DNA from: Dyella halodurans
GTDB taxonomy: Bacteria > Pseudomonadota > Gammaproteobacteria > Xanthomonadales > Rhodanobacteraceae
Direction: 5' to 3'
Length of the DNA stretch: 64,000 bases
NCBI RefSeq assembly: GCF_026283925.1
Contig: NZ_JAPDPF010000007.1
Location: 226,256 to 290,255, forward strand
Both the position numbers and the translations under genes were made by a program. Each line of letters begins with the position of its first letter. Positions within the stretch are counted from its first letter, which is position 1. Of the stretch, positions 41,300-49,930 are shown piece after piece. The notes under the pieces were generated by a model. That model saw nothing but the letters and a program-made list of their open reading frames with translations, did not search any database and was not told where the DNA came from.

Positions 41300-42526
41300 T
41301 CAAGCCGCGGCGGATTCGCGAGGACTCTCGTCGGGCTCCTGCAGGATGGGCGCAGTCATGGGATCGAGAATGCCGAAGGTTCGAGCGACTTGGGCCGGAG
41401 GCGCCCTCAGCCGGATGCGCCTGGCGACCACCGCCGCGAGCACAACCGCCGCCATGGCCATGAAGTAGAGCAGTCCATTGATGCCCATGCGCCCCATGAC
41501 GCTTGAGCCGATCAAAGGGCCTAGCGCGGCGCCGATGCCATTCACCAGGATCAGCTTGCCGCTGACTGCAACCATGCGATCGGCCGTCATGTGGTCCAGC
41601 GCATAGGCGACGCAGACCGGATAGAGCGTGGACATGAAGCCACCCAGCAGCGCCGCCGCCGGCAGCACCATCACCAACGAATGAGGTAGCGCCACCAGCA
41701 CCAGGGCGACCACCGCGAAGCCCAGCGCCAGGCCGATCAGCACGATGCGTCGGTCACCCCGATCGGAAAGCCGGCCGACGGGGATTTGAAAGGCGAGCCC
41801 GCCGAGCACGGCGACGAACATGAACATGGCAATGGTCGATTGATCGGTACCCTGATCCAGCATCCACGCCGGAACCAGCGCGTAGAACGCACTGTTGACC
41901 AGGCCACCGACCACACACCCGATCACGGCGGTGGGCGCCCGCTGGCTGAGCTCGCCCAGGCCCAGGGTGCGCTCGGATGCGAGGGCCGGCGCCTCGGCTC
42001 GCGTCGTGCTCATGATGACCAGGGCGAAGGAGAACAACCCCATGATGATGAAGAAGGGGGCTGCCGATGCCATGACCACCACGCCGATCAGCAACTGCCC
42101 GATCGCAAAGGCCACGAGCGTGCCGAACATGTAGATGGAAAAGACGCGGCCCCGCTGTTCGGGGCGCGCCTTGGCGTTGAGCCAACACTCGGTGGTGATG
42201 AACAGCCCGACGCAGCCGACGCCGACGATCAGGCGACAGACGATCCAGACGAAGGGCTGGACGAGCAGCGGAATCACCGCAGTCGCCACCACCACCATGC
42301 CGGCAAAGGCGGCGTAGGAGCGGATATGCCCGATGCGCCGGATCAAGCGCCCGCTCAGCATCGCTCCAACCGTAAAGCCAGCGAAATAGGCGCTGAGGAT
42401 GAGGCCATTCAAGCCGGGGCCAAAATGCTCGGCGGTCAAGCGCAGGGACAGGAAGGTGTTGAAGAAGCCGATCGCGAGCTGCACGAGGCTCGTGGCAATG
42501 ATGAGCACGCCGATTTGAACAAACAT
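41300..42526 (-). CDS. MFS transporter, YcaD-like
   Basis: 408 residues with about 12 hydrophobic segments and the MFS loop 2-3 motif (GRLIRRIGHIRSYAAF, about 59-74). GLFITTECWLNAKARPEQRGRVFSIYM (about 107-133) is characteristic of the YcaD/YfcJ-like branch. The start follows a strong GGAGGAG. Substrate unknown; sugar-phosphate or drug export are possibilities but unsupported. It is convergent with kdsB. Confidence 0.88.
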   Translation of the reverse strand: MFVQIGVLIIATSLVQLAIGFFNTFLSLRLTAEHFGPGLNGLILSAYFAGFTVGAMLSGRLIRRIGHIRSYAAFAGMVVVATAVIPLLVQPFVWIVCRLIVGVGCVGLFITTECWLNAKARPEQRGRVFSIYMFGTLVAFAIGQLLIGVVVMASAAPFFIIMGLFSFALVIMSTTRAEAPALASERTLGLGELSQRAPTAVIGCVVGGLVNSAFYALVPAWMLDQGTDQSTIAMFMFVAVLGGLAFQIPVGRLSDRGDRRIVLIGLALGFAVVALVLVALPHSLVMVLPAAALLGGFMSTLYPVCVAYALDHMTADRMVAVSGKLILVNGIGAALGPLIGSSVMGRMGINGLLYFMAMAAVVLAAVVARRIRLRAPPAQVARTFGILDPMTAPILQEPDESPRESAAA

Positions 42527-42701
42527 CGGCCATCTCCTCCGAACTCATCAATGAACCCAGGCCGGGTGCTTGCGACTTCGACAGCATCGCGCGTCCAGCG
42601 CGAAAATCAAATGATTGCCGCAAGACGCGCCGTTGCTGAACAGGCGCGGGCTCGTCACCCTGGAGCGCGCCGAGCCATGCTTGGCGCAGGGGTGAGGGTT
42701 T

Positions 42702-42860
42702 TCAGCGCCGGCGCCGGACCAGGGTGATAAACAGCCCTGCCAGCAGCAGGCCTAGTACCAGTCCGAGGCCGGCACCCCATAGTGCGCCGCTCGAACCGCC
42801 CACGGCCTTGCCGATCAGGAAGCCAAGGACGAAAAGTATCGGTAACGGCAGACAGCCCAT
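42702..42860 (-). CDS. Tiny membrane protein
   Basis: 52 residues. The start at 42860 is supported by a perfect GGAGG seven bases upstream. MGCLPLPILFVLGFLIGKAVG and LWGAGLGLVLGLLLAGLFITL form two hydrophobic segments that could be a helical hairpin; the end is VRRRR, suggesting a cytoplasmic C terminus. No family recognised. Longer frames starting at 42968 are less likely. It is upstream of the MFS gene on the same strand. Confidence 0.65.
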   Translation of the reverse strand: MGCLPLPILFVLGFLIGKAVGGSSGALWGAGLGLVLGLLLAGLFITLVRRRR

Positions 42861-43000
42861 GGTCGGTCCTCCGTAGCCATCCTTGCAGTGCTCCATGGCG
42901 TGGCGCAACGTCGAGGTGCTCGACGCTTGTGTTGGCGGCAAGTCGCCCATAGCTACTCGTGCAGGCATGGCAGCGGGCTATGCGATCCGAGACTGTCCTG

Positions 43001-43477
43001 ATGCCTTTGAAAGACCGGCCGACCTCCGTCCTGTTCGTATGCCTGGGCAATATCTGCCGCTCGCCCCTGGTCGAAGCCGTGGCGCGCCAGCGCTGTGCCG
43101 AGGCCGGGCTGGAGGTGGTACTGGCCTCCTGCGGTACCGGCAACTGGCACGTGGGCAAGGGCGCCGACGCGCGCATGCAGCAGGCGGCAGCGGCAGCCGG
43201 GTACGACCTTTCGTTGCATCAGGCACGGCAGGTGCGTGCAGACGATTTCCTTGCCTATGACTGGGTGCTGGCGATGGATCGCAATAACCTGGAGGCCCTC
43301 GCGCAACTGCGGCGATCGCAGGGTTCGCGACCCGAGTTGTTCCTGCCCTGGAGCGGCGTGCGTTCGCCGCTGGAATTTCCCGATCCCTACTTCGGCGAAG
43401 CCGCTGACTTTCGCGAGGCCGTACGACTGGCCGAGCAAGGCGTGGATGGGCTGATCGCGCGCCTGCGCGGTAGCTGA
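43001..43477 (+). CDS. Low-molecular-weight protein-tyrosine phosphatase
   Basis: 158 residues from ATG 43001 (starts at 42980 or 42959 cannot be excluded; none has a clear ribosome-binding site). VLFVCLGNICRSPLVEAVAR holds the CX5R active site with nucleophile C14. The general acid aspartate is in FPDPYFGEAADF near 127. Such enzymes dephosphorylate tyrosine kinases of polysaccharide export, or arsenate in ArsC-type relatives; neither partner is in the window. uvrC follows after 19 bases. Confidence 0.9.
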   Translation: MPLKDRPTSVLFVCLGNICRSPLVEAVARQRCAEAGLEVVLASCGTGNWHVGKGADARMQQAAAAAGYDLSLHQARQVRADDFLAYDWVLAMDRNNLEALAQLRRSQGSRPELFLPWSGVRSPLEFPDPYFGEAADFREAVRLAEQGVDGLIARLRGS

Positions 43478-43496
43478 AACCGGCTAGAATCCGTCC

Positions 43497-45323
43497 ATGC
43501 AGCCCTCACCGCCGCAAGCCTTCGACGGCAAGGCCTTCGTCAAGACCCTCTCGACTTCGCCCGGCGTCTATCGCTACTTCGACGCGGACGGCGACTTGCT
43601 GTACGTGGGCAAGGCAGGCAACCTGAAGAAGCGCGTCGGCAGCTATTTCCTCAAGCCGAGGATGGAGCCGCGCATCGCCGCCATGGTGGCGCAGATCGCC
43701 CGCGCGGAAATCACCGTCACGCGCACCGAGGGCGAGGCGCTGCTGCTCGAATCGCAGCTGATCAAGTCGCTCAAGCCGCGCTACAACATCCTGCTGCGCG
43801 ACGACAAAAGCTACCCATATATCTACCTCTCCGGTGGCGAGGACTATCCGCGGCTGGCCTTCCATCGCGGTGCGCGCAATATGCCGGGGCGCTATTTCGG
43901 GCCGTATCCAAGCACGTTTGCCGTGCGCGAAAGCCTCAACCTGATGCAGAAGCTGTTCAAGGTGCGCCAGTGCGAGGACAGCTATTTCAGGAACCGTTCG
44001 CGGCCGTGCCTGCAGCACCAGATCGGTCGTTGCACGGCGCCTTGCGTGAAGCTGATCAGCGTGGACGACTACCGCAATGACGTGCGCCATGCCGAGATGT
44101 TCCTCGAAGGACGCAGCAGCGCGGTGATCGACGAGCTGGCCGGTTCGATGGAGCAGGCTGCCAAGGCGCTGGAGTTCGAGCGGGCCGCGGCCATGCGCGA
44201 CCAGGTGGCCGCGCTGCGACAGTTGCAGGCACAGCATCACGTGCAGGGTGCCAGCGCCGATATGGACGTGCTTGCCTGTCGCATCGAGGCGGGCATGGCC
44301 TGCGTCAGCGTGTTGTTTTTCCGCAACGGCATCAGCCTGGGCACGCGCGATTTCTTTCCGCGCCTGCCGTTCGACGCCGAGCCCGCCGACGTGCTGGAGC
44401 AGTTCATCGCGCAGTACTACCTCGATCGGCCGGTGCCGCGCGAACTGATACTCGGCGAGCCGGTGCCGGACCAGCAGATCCTGGCCGAACTGCTGACCGC
44501 GCAGTCCGGGCGCACGGTGGAACTGAAATCCAGCGTGCGCGGCGAACGGGCGCGCTTCCTGCAAATGGCCGAGCGCAATGCGCAGGCCTCGCTCACCGCG
44601 CGCCTGGCCAGTCGACAGACGCTAGGCGCGCGCTTTGATGACCTGCAGAAACTGCTGGAACTGGACGAACCTCCGCGCCGGCTGGAGTGCTTCGACATCA
44701 GCCACACGCAGGGCGAGCTGACCGTGGCCTCATGCGTAGTGTTCGGCGCGGAGGGTCCGGAGAAGTCCCATTACCGACGTTTCAACATCAGCGGTATCAC
44801 GCCGGGCGATGACTACGCCGCCATGCATCAGGTCCTGGTGCGCCGCTTCCGCAAGGTGGCGGAGGGCGAGGGCGCCCGCCCGGATGTCCTGCTGATCGAC
44901 GGCGGCAGCGGGCAGGTGGCGCAGGCGCTGGACGTGCTGCAGGAACTCAACGTCACCGGTATTCATGTGATCGGCGTGGCCAAGGGCCCCGGTCGTCGCG
45001 CTGGCGAAGAGACCCTGATCCTCGCCGACTCGGGCCGCCAGTTGCACCCCGGTCCGGCATCACCTGCACTGCATCTCGTCGCCGCGGTGCGCGACGAGGC
45101 ACATCGTTTTGCCATCAGTGGCCACCGCAAGCGCCGCGAGAAGGCGCGCGAGCGCAGCGTGCTGGAGGATGTCCCGGGCATTGGCGCGCGCCGCCGCACG
45201 GCGCTGTTGAAGGCGTTTGGTGGCCTCGCGGGTGTCGAGGCTGCGGGTGTGGAAGAGCTCACGCAGGTCAAGGGAATTGATCGCGGCCTGGCCGAACGCA
45301 TTTATGCTGTGCTCCATGGCTAG
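43497..45323 (+). CDS. uvrC: Excinuclease ABC subunit C
   Basis: 608 residues. The N-terminal GIY-YIG nuclease (SPGVYRYFDADGDLLYVGKAG, about 21-41; R at RVGSYF) makes the 3' incision, a central UVR motif (about 205-240) binds UvrB, and the RNase-H-like endonuclease domain (LECFDISHTQGE; VLLIDGGSGQVAQALDVL) makes the 5' cut. Two C-terminal helix-hairpin-helix motifs (LEDVPGIGARRRTALLKAFG; VEELTQVKGIDRGLAERIY) bind DNA. Full-length and canonical; followed by pgsA as in many proteobacteria. Confidence 0.97.
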   Translation: MQPSPPQAFDGKAFVKTLSTSPGVYRYFDADGDLLYVGKAGNLKKRVGSYFLKPRMEPRIAAMVAQIARAEITVTRTEGEALLLESQLIKSLKPRYNILLRDDKSYPYIYLSGGEDYPRLAFHRGARNMPGRYFGPYPSTFAVRESLNLMQKLFKVRQCEDSYFRNRSRPCLQHQIGRCTAPCVKLISVDDYRNDVRHAEMFLEGRSSAVIDELAGSMEQAAKALEFERAAAMRDQVAALRQLQAQHHVQGASADMDVLACRIEAGMACVSVLFFRNGISLGTRDFFPRLPFDAEPADVLEQFIAQYYLDRPVPRELILGEPVPDQQILAELLTAQSGRTVELKSSVRGERARFLQMAERNAQASLTARLASRQTLGARFDDLQKLLELDEPPRRLECFDISHTQGELTVASCVVFGAEGPEKSHYRRFNISGITPGDDYAAMHQVLVRRFRKVAEGEGARPDVLLIDGGSGQVAQALDVLQELNVTGIHVIGVAKGPGRRAGEETLILADSGRQLHPGPASPALHLVAAVRDEAHRFAISGHRKRREKARERSVLEDVPGIGARRRTALLKAFGGLAGVEAAGVEELTQVKGIDRGLAERIYAVLHG

Positions 45324-45373
45324 CCGGGCTTGATGCGGTCGTGCCCTTGCAAGAACCCACCCGGAAAGGATTT

Positions 45374-45982
45374 ATGCGCATCAACCTGCCAACCTGGCTC
45401 ACCTTGTTCCGCGTGCTGCTGTTGCCGGTCATGGTGGTCGTCTTCTACTGGCAGTTTCCGGGGCACAACATCACCGCGGCCATCGTGTTCCTGCTGGCCG
45501 CGATCACCGACTGGCTGGACGGTTACCTGGCCCGCCGCATGAACCTCACCTCGGCCTTCGGCGCGTTCCTTGATCCGGTCGCGGACAAGCTGATGGTGGC
45601 CGTGACGCTGTTCCTGCTGGTGGAGTCGCACCGCGGCGGCTGGCCGGGCATCTTGATGGCGGTGACCGCCGCGATCATCGTGGGCCGTGAGATCAGCGTC
45701 TCGGCGTTGCGCGAGTGGATGGCCGAGATCGGCATGCGCGCCACCGTCAAGGTGGCCTTCATCGGCAAGCTGAAGACGGTCATGCAGATGGTGGCGCTGG
45801 TGGTGCTGATCGTGCAGCACGAAAAGAGCGCCGAGGCGCTGCGCCTGTACCACATCGGCGAGGCCTTGCTGGTGATCGCCGGCATCCTCACCATCTGGTC
45901 CGGCGTGTACTACCTGCGCGCCGCCTGGCCCAGCCTGCGCGGCGACCATCCGATTCCCGTCCCGCGCGGCGAGGATGAATGA
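45374..45982 (+). CDS. pgsA: CDP-diacylglycerol-glycerol-3-phosphate phosphatidyltransferase
   Basis: 202 residues; ATG 45374 with AAAGGA five bases upstream. Four to six membrane helices. The CDP-alcohol phosphotransferase motif reads DWLDGYLARRMNLTSAFGAF...DPVADK (about 46-74), all catalytic aspartates present. It makes phosphatidylglycerophosphate, precursor of phosphatidylglycerol and cardiolipin. Inner-membrane protein. A promoter for the downstream tRNA starts within 20 bases of its stop. Confidence 0.96.
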   Translation: MRINLPTWLTLFRVLLLPVMVVVFYWQFPGHNITAAIVFLLAAITDWLDGYLARRMNLTSAFGAFLDPVADKLMVAVTLFLLVESHRGGWPGILMAVTAAIIVGREISVSALREWMAEIGMRATVKVAFIGKLKTVMQMVALVVLIVQHEKSAEALRLYHIGEALLVIAGILTIWSGVYYLRAAWPSLRGDHPIPVPRGEDE

Positions 45983-45997
45983 ATTTGTGACGAAGGC

Positions 45998-46025
45998 TTG
46001 ACGGCCGTCGTTTAGTCATTACAAT
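45998..46025 (+). promoter_or_regulatory. Sigma-70 promoter of tRNA-Gly
   Basis: TTGACG (45998-46003), 16-base spacer, TACAAT (46020-46025). Transcription would begin about 6-8 bases before the tRNA, with little leader. Confidence 0.75.
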
Positions 46026-46038
46026 GCGCGGCTCCGAT

Positions 46039-46114
<76 letters not shown>

Positions 46115-46148
46115 AATTCCGTTGACCGATGCATCGCGGTCAACACTC

Positions 46149-46173
46149 AAAAGCGGCCCTGGGCCGCTTTTTT
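46149..46173 (+). terminator. Terminator of tRNA-Gly
   Basis: AAAAGCGGCC / GGCCGCTTTT stem, CTG loop, six T residues at the 3' side. Confidence 0.88.
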
Positions 46174-46195
46174 GTTGCCCTTGCGCAGGGCGTCG

Positions 46196-46945
46196 TCATT
46201 GCGCGTCGTGGAAAATGATACCCAGCGTATGGCGTTGTCCCGAGCGCACGCGGCTGACGCCGTGGCGCAGGTTCACGCGGTAGGTGCCGCGCGTGCCCTG
46301 TACGGGGCGATGATGCACGGCAAAGATCACCGCATCGCCTTGGCGTAGCGGCACGACCTCGGGGCGCGATTGCATACGTGGACGCTGTTCGGTCAGTACG
46401 AATTCACCGCCAGTGAAGTCTCGGTCGGGCGCCGATAGCAGGATCGCCATCTGCAGCGGAAACACGTGCTCGCCGTAGAGGTCCTGGTGCAGGCAGTTGT
46501 AATCGCCGGGGCCGTACTGCAATAACAGTGGCGTGGGGCGCGACTGGCCGGCGGCGTGGCAGCGTTCGATGAAGTCGCCATGCTGGGCCGGATAGCGCAC
46601 GTCGAATCCCATGGCCTCCTTCCATTGGTTGGCCAACGGCACCAGATGAGGGTAGATCGCCGTGCGTAGTTCGGCGATGAGTTCGGGCAGGGGATAGCGG
46701 AAGTACCTGTACTCGCCGCGACCGAAGCCGTGTCGTCCCATCACGACGCGACTGCGGAACAGCTCTTCCTCGGTGTACATCGCGGCAAGCGACGAGCATT
46801 CGTCGGCGGACAGGAATCCGTCCAGCATCGCGCTTCCCTGCGCGTCCAAGTCCGCGGTGACACGCGTCCAGTCGATCGCTTCGATGCGTGCCGCGATGCC
46901 TCCCTGCCGTTCGAGCGCCAAGTTGCCTTGTGGCCGTGCAGTCAT
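46196..46945 (-). CDS. 2OG-Fe(II) dioxygenase of the DNA-damage 'Oxygenase-NA' family
   Basis: 249 residues. The double-stranded beta-helix iron site is complete: H153 and D155 in NCLHQDLYGEHVFPLQ, H228 in VNLRHGVSRVRSG, and R232 or R234 for 2-oxoglutarate. HGFGRGEYRYFRYPLPELI and PTPLLLQYGPGDYN are hallmarks of the family named for presumed oxidative repair of methylated or damaged DNA, whose substrate is not firmly established. Its ATG overlaps the stop of the methyltransferase gene (ATGA), tying it to alkylation repair. No signal peptide. Confidence 0.9.
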   Translation of the reverse strand: MTARPQGNLALERQGGIAARIEAIDWTRVTADLDAQGSAMLDGFLSADECSSLAAMYTEEELFRSRVVMGRHGFGRGEYRYFRYPLPELIAELRTAIYPHLVPLANQWKEAMGFDVRYPAQHGDFIERCHAAGQSRPTPLLLQYGPGDYNCLHQDLYGEHVFPLQMAILLSAPDRDFTGGEFVLTEQRPRMQSRPEVVPLRQGDAVIFAVHHRPVQGTRGTYRVNLRHGVSRVRSGQRHTLGIIFHDAQ

Positions 46946-47529
46946 GCGCGGGCCTCCCGCTGCAGCAGCATGCGCTTGCGCTCGACGCCCCAGCGATAGC
47001 CGGACAGCGATCCGTCGCTGCGCACGACCCGGTGACACGGGATGACGATGGCCAGGCGGTTGGCGGCGCAAGCCTGGGCCACTGCGCGCGCCGCTCGCGG
47101 ATCGCCAATGCGGCGGGCGATGTCGGCATACGTGGTGGTCGACCCGACCGGAATATCCCGTAGCGCCTGCCAGACCCGTTGCTGGAATGGCGTTCCGCGC
47201 ATGTCGAGAGGAAGCTCGACGGCTGTCCTTGGCGACTCGACCAGCGCAACGACCTTGTGCAGTAGCCGCGTCGCCTGTCGATCGCCCTCGATCATGGCGG
47301 CGTCGGGAAAGCGCTGCTGCAAGTCGTCCAGTACGTCTGCCCGCGAATCACCGAGCAGGATGGCGCAGATGCCGCCGCCGTGGCGGGCAACCATCAGCGT
47401 GCCCAGCGAGCAGGTACCGATGGCGAACACCAGGTTTTCCGTGGTGGCGGCGGGTGACCATGCAGGCGCGCGGCGCCGTGTGTCCCGTGTCGCTTCCATG
47501 TGTTTTGCGTTTGTCCCGAACGAAATCAT
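46942..47529 (-). CDS. ogt: Methylated-DNA-protein cysteine methyltransferase
   Basis: 195 residues from ATG 47529, supported by GGGAG six bases upstream (47499 is an alternative). The C-terminal DNA-binding domain has FQQRVWQALRDIPVGSTTTY (about 115-134), RAVAQACAANRLAIVIPCHR with the acceptor Cys165, and a final helix LSGYRWGVERKRMLL. It transfers O6-alkyl groups from guanine to itself. The N-terminal half (about 30-100) resembles the Ada/Ogt N-terminal domain. There is no Ada-type zinc/AraC part. The overlapping downstream oxygenase suggests one repair unit. Confidence 0.95.
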   Translation of the reverse strand: MISFGTNAKHMEATRDTRRRAPAWSPAATTENLVFAIGTCSLGTLMVARHGGGICAILLGDSRADVLDDLQQRFPDAAMIEGDRQATRLLHKVVALVESPRTAVELPLDMRGTPFQQRVWQALRDIPVGSTTTYADIARRIGDPRAARAVAQACAANRLAIVIPCHRVVRSDGSLSGYRWGVERKRMLLQREARA

Positions 47530-47618
47530 CGATCGTCTCCCAACGTGGATGCCGTGGAGCCAATCTAGCGACCGGGGCGTAGGCGCACACTCCGATTCTT
47601 GCGATCCGCTGTTTCAGG

Positions 47619-48617
47619 CTATCCGGCAATCGTTGAGCGCCAGCGTGTCGGCGTTTCTCCCTCCCATTGGCGGAAGGCGCGGTTGAACGAGTTGAGTTCT
47701 TCGAAGCCGAGCAGGAAGGCGATCTCGCCGGTATCCAGATCGGTCGCATTCAGCAGGCGCTGTGCCAGGTGACGACGCACCTGATCCAGCAGTTGCTGGT
47801 AGCTGGTGCCCGCCTCACCCAGTTTGCGCTGCAAGGTGCGTGGACTCAGATGCAAGGCGTCGGCGACCTGCGCCATGCGCAGGTGACTGCCGCGCATGCC
47901 GCGTGCCAGGACATTCCATACCTTGTCACGCAACGAGGTGGTGGCGCTCTGCTCCTGTAGCGACGCTTCCAGCGTGGGGAGCAGCCTGGCCAGATGGTCC
48001 TGGTCGTGGGTGATGAAGGGCAGGTCGAGGTCGGCCCGCTCATACACGATGCGGTCCTGCGCTGCATTGAAGCGCAGCTCGCAATGGAAGTGCCCGTGCA
48101 GTACCTCGGTGGCGGTCGGCCTGCGCGTCAATTCCAGTCGCTTCAAGCGGATGCTGCGCCCCGTGCCGCGTTCGGCCAGCGCCAGATGAGCGGCGAACAC
48201 CGCATCGATCAGGAAATGCGGCGCGTGGCCTTCCGCCAGCATCCAGCGCGCGCTCACTGCGGCGTCATCACGGCTCAACTCGATACTAATGTCTTCGGGA
48301 CAGGTAAGGCGCTTGTAACGAGCGAGCTTCTGTATGGCTTCGCCGAGGGTTGCCGAGTGCAGCGCCGCCAGCGACACGACGTCATAGACCTCCTGGCGGG
48401 CGCCATCACCCAGGCGCAGACCCAGGCTGGGGTCGTCGTAGAGCGCTTCGGCGGCACGCCACAGGTTGAAGAATTGAGACGTGGTCAAAACGACGCGGGT
48501 TTGCCCGATCAGGTCAGCAGGCAAACCCGCCTGTTTCAGTACGGCGGGCACGTCCATTGCGAGCGCCGTCAAGCGTTCGAATACACCACGGCTCAGTGGA
48601 ATCTGGTCGGCTCTCAC
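47619..48617 (-). CDS. AraC-family regulator with arabinose-binding-type domain
   Basis: 332 residues from a GTG start. Residues 15-200 match the Arabinose_bd-type domain of MmoR/OruR-like regulators (LTALAMDVPAVLKQAGLPADLIG; ALYDDPSLGLRLG). The C-terminal AraC helix-turn-helix pair contains SHLRMAQVADALHLSPRTLQ and DTGEIAFLLGFEELNSFNRAF. It is 39 bases downstream of the SDR gene on the same strand and 89 bases upstream of ogt. The likely target is the adjacent SDR, inferred only from position. Confidence 0.88.
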   Translation of the reverse strand: MRADQIPLSRGVFERLTALAMDVPAVLKQAGLPADLIGQTRVVLTTSQFFNLWRAAEALYDDPSLGLRLGDGARQEVYDVVSLAALHSATLGEAIQKLARYKRLTCPEDISIELSRDDAAVSARWMLAEGHAPHFLIDAVFAAHLALAERGTGRSIRLKRLELTRRPTATEVLHGHFHCELRFNAAQDRIVYERADLDLPFITHDQDHLARLLPTLEASLQEQSATTSLRDKVWNVLARGMRGSHLRMAQVADALHLSPRTLQRKLGEAGTSYQQLLDQVRRHLAQRLLNATDLDTGEIAFLLGFEELNSFNRAFRQWEGETPTRWRSTIAG

Positions 48618-48656
48618 GTTCGTACTCTCACGCGATGGTCTATCTATTCGAAGTCA

Positions 48657-49541
48657 TCAGCCTAGCGAGCGCAGCATGCGAAAGCGTTCTTCGACGGCCT
48701 CTGGCGTGCTGTCGAAATCGGTGGACAGGCTGAGCGTACGCCATTTCGCATCTTCGGCGGCCATGCGCCTGGATTGTTGCTCGGCCAGAAAGACCGCGTC
48801 GGAACCCAGCAGCAAACGCAAGGGTGGTTCAGGCGTATGGGCGATGCTGAGAATCGCTTGCGCTGCCTTTACTGGATCCCCCGCTTCGTTTCCTCCATGG
48901 GCTCGCATCAATTCGATAATCGGGCCAAGGGTAGGCGCGTAATCCGAATCCGCGCGGGGCGCGTGGATCGTCATGGAAGGACCCGCCCAGTCGGTGCGGA
49001 AGCCACCTGGCTCGACCAAGGTGACACGAATGCCAAACGGAGCGATTTCCTTGGCGAGTACCTCGGAGAAACCCTCGACCGCCCATTTCGCGGCTTGATA
49101 GGCCGCCACGCCCGGTACGCCAATGCGCCCGCCAATGGACGAAAACTGGATGATGTGACCGCTGCGCTGCTTGCGCAGTATCGGCAGGGCGGCGCGCGTG
49201 ACGTTCACCACGCCGAAGAAGTTGGTTTCCAGCTGGGCGCGGAAGTCGGCATCGTCGCCTTCTTCGATCGACGCCAGGTTGCCGTAGCCGGCGTTGTTGA
49301 CCACCACGTCCAGTCGACCGAACGTATCCACGGCAGCCTGCATCGCGGTCCGTGCCGCCGCCGCGTCGGTGACATCCAGTGCAATCGCGCGCACGCGCTC
49401 GCCAAAGCGCTCCACGAGCGGGGCGAGTTGAGCGGGATTGCGCGCGGTGGCGATCAGCGAGTGGCCGGCCGTGAGTACGGCCTCGGCCAGCGCCTTGCCA
49501 AAGCCGCGCGAACTACCAGTAATAAGCCAAACCTGTGACAT
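48657..49541 (-). CDS. Short-chain dehydrogenase/reductase
   Basis: 294 residues. TGSSRGFG (8-15) is the NAD(P)-binding glycine motif and NNAG near 85 the stabilising motif; the catalytic Ser lies in FSSIGGRIG, with Tyr and Lys in YQAAKWAVEGF near 150. The ribosome-binding site TTAGGAGA is strong. The substrate is unknown; this branch is widespread beside AraC regulators. Transcribed toward the AraC gene, probably with it. Confidence 0.9.
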   Translation of the reverse strand: MSQVWLITGSSRGFGKALAEAVLTAGHSLIATARNPAQLAPLVERFGERVRAIALDVTDAAAARTAMQAAVDTFGRLDVVVNNAGYGNLASIEEGDDADFRAQLETNFFGVVNVTRAALPILRKQRSGHIIQFSSIGGRIGVPGVAAYQAAKWAVEGFSEVLAKEIAPFGIRVTLVEPGGFRTDWAGPSMTIHAPRADSDYAPTLGPIIELMRAHGGNEAGDPVKAAQAILSIAHTPEPPLRLLLGSDAVFLAEQQSRRMAAEDAKWRTLSLSTDFDSTPEAVEERFRMLRSLG

Positions 49542-49930
49542 GCGAGTCTCCTAACGTGGGTTACGCGGGCAGGGGAGGAGCCCGGGATGTGCACACGTTA
49601 GGCGGGGGGAGGGTGGAAGAAATAATCGGATTGCGCCAAATTGGGCGGGCCAGATCCGGCGACGTGCTTGGTCTGGTCAGAAAAAGGGGGCAATCCAGTT
49701 TCCAACAAAGTTCAGGCGGCCATGGCCGCTGTTGTTGATTCATGCGTCGAGTCCTTGGGGTCAAGCGAAGGTCATCAGCACGGCTCTCCGTCACATATCC
49801 GCGACACTCGCCAACTGATCCTCGGCACCGGGGAACCTCGTCTTAGTAGCTCATGAGTGCGTGCCAGCCAGTCAGCAGGGCCGGCCACGCCCTTGTGCGC
49901 ATCATCGCTTCCAGCAAAAGGGTCAACATC
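49542..49930. other. Divergent intergenic region, no gene
   Basis: 389 bases between the SDR gene and the exported hydrolase gene, with no credible frame; short ones have mixed composition. It holds promoters for both directions. The right end carries AAAAGGG, the ribosome-binding site of the hydrolase. Confidence 0.5.

Noticed and set aside
49641..49856. 71-codon plus-strand frame upstream of the exported hydrolase
   Set aside because: No ribosome-binding site and mixed composition; treated as intergenic.
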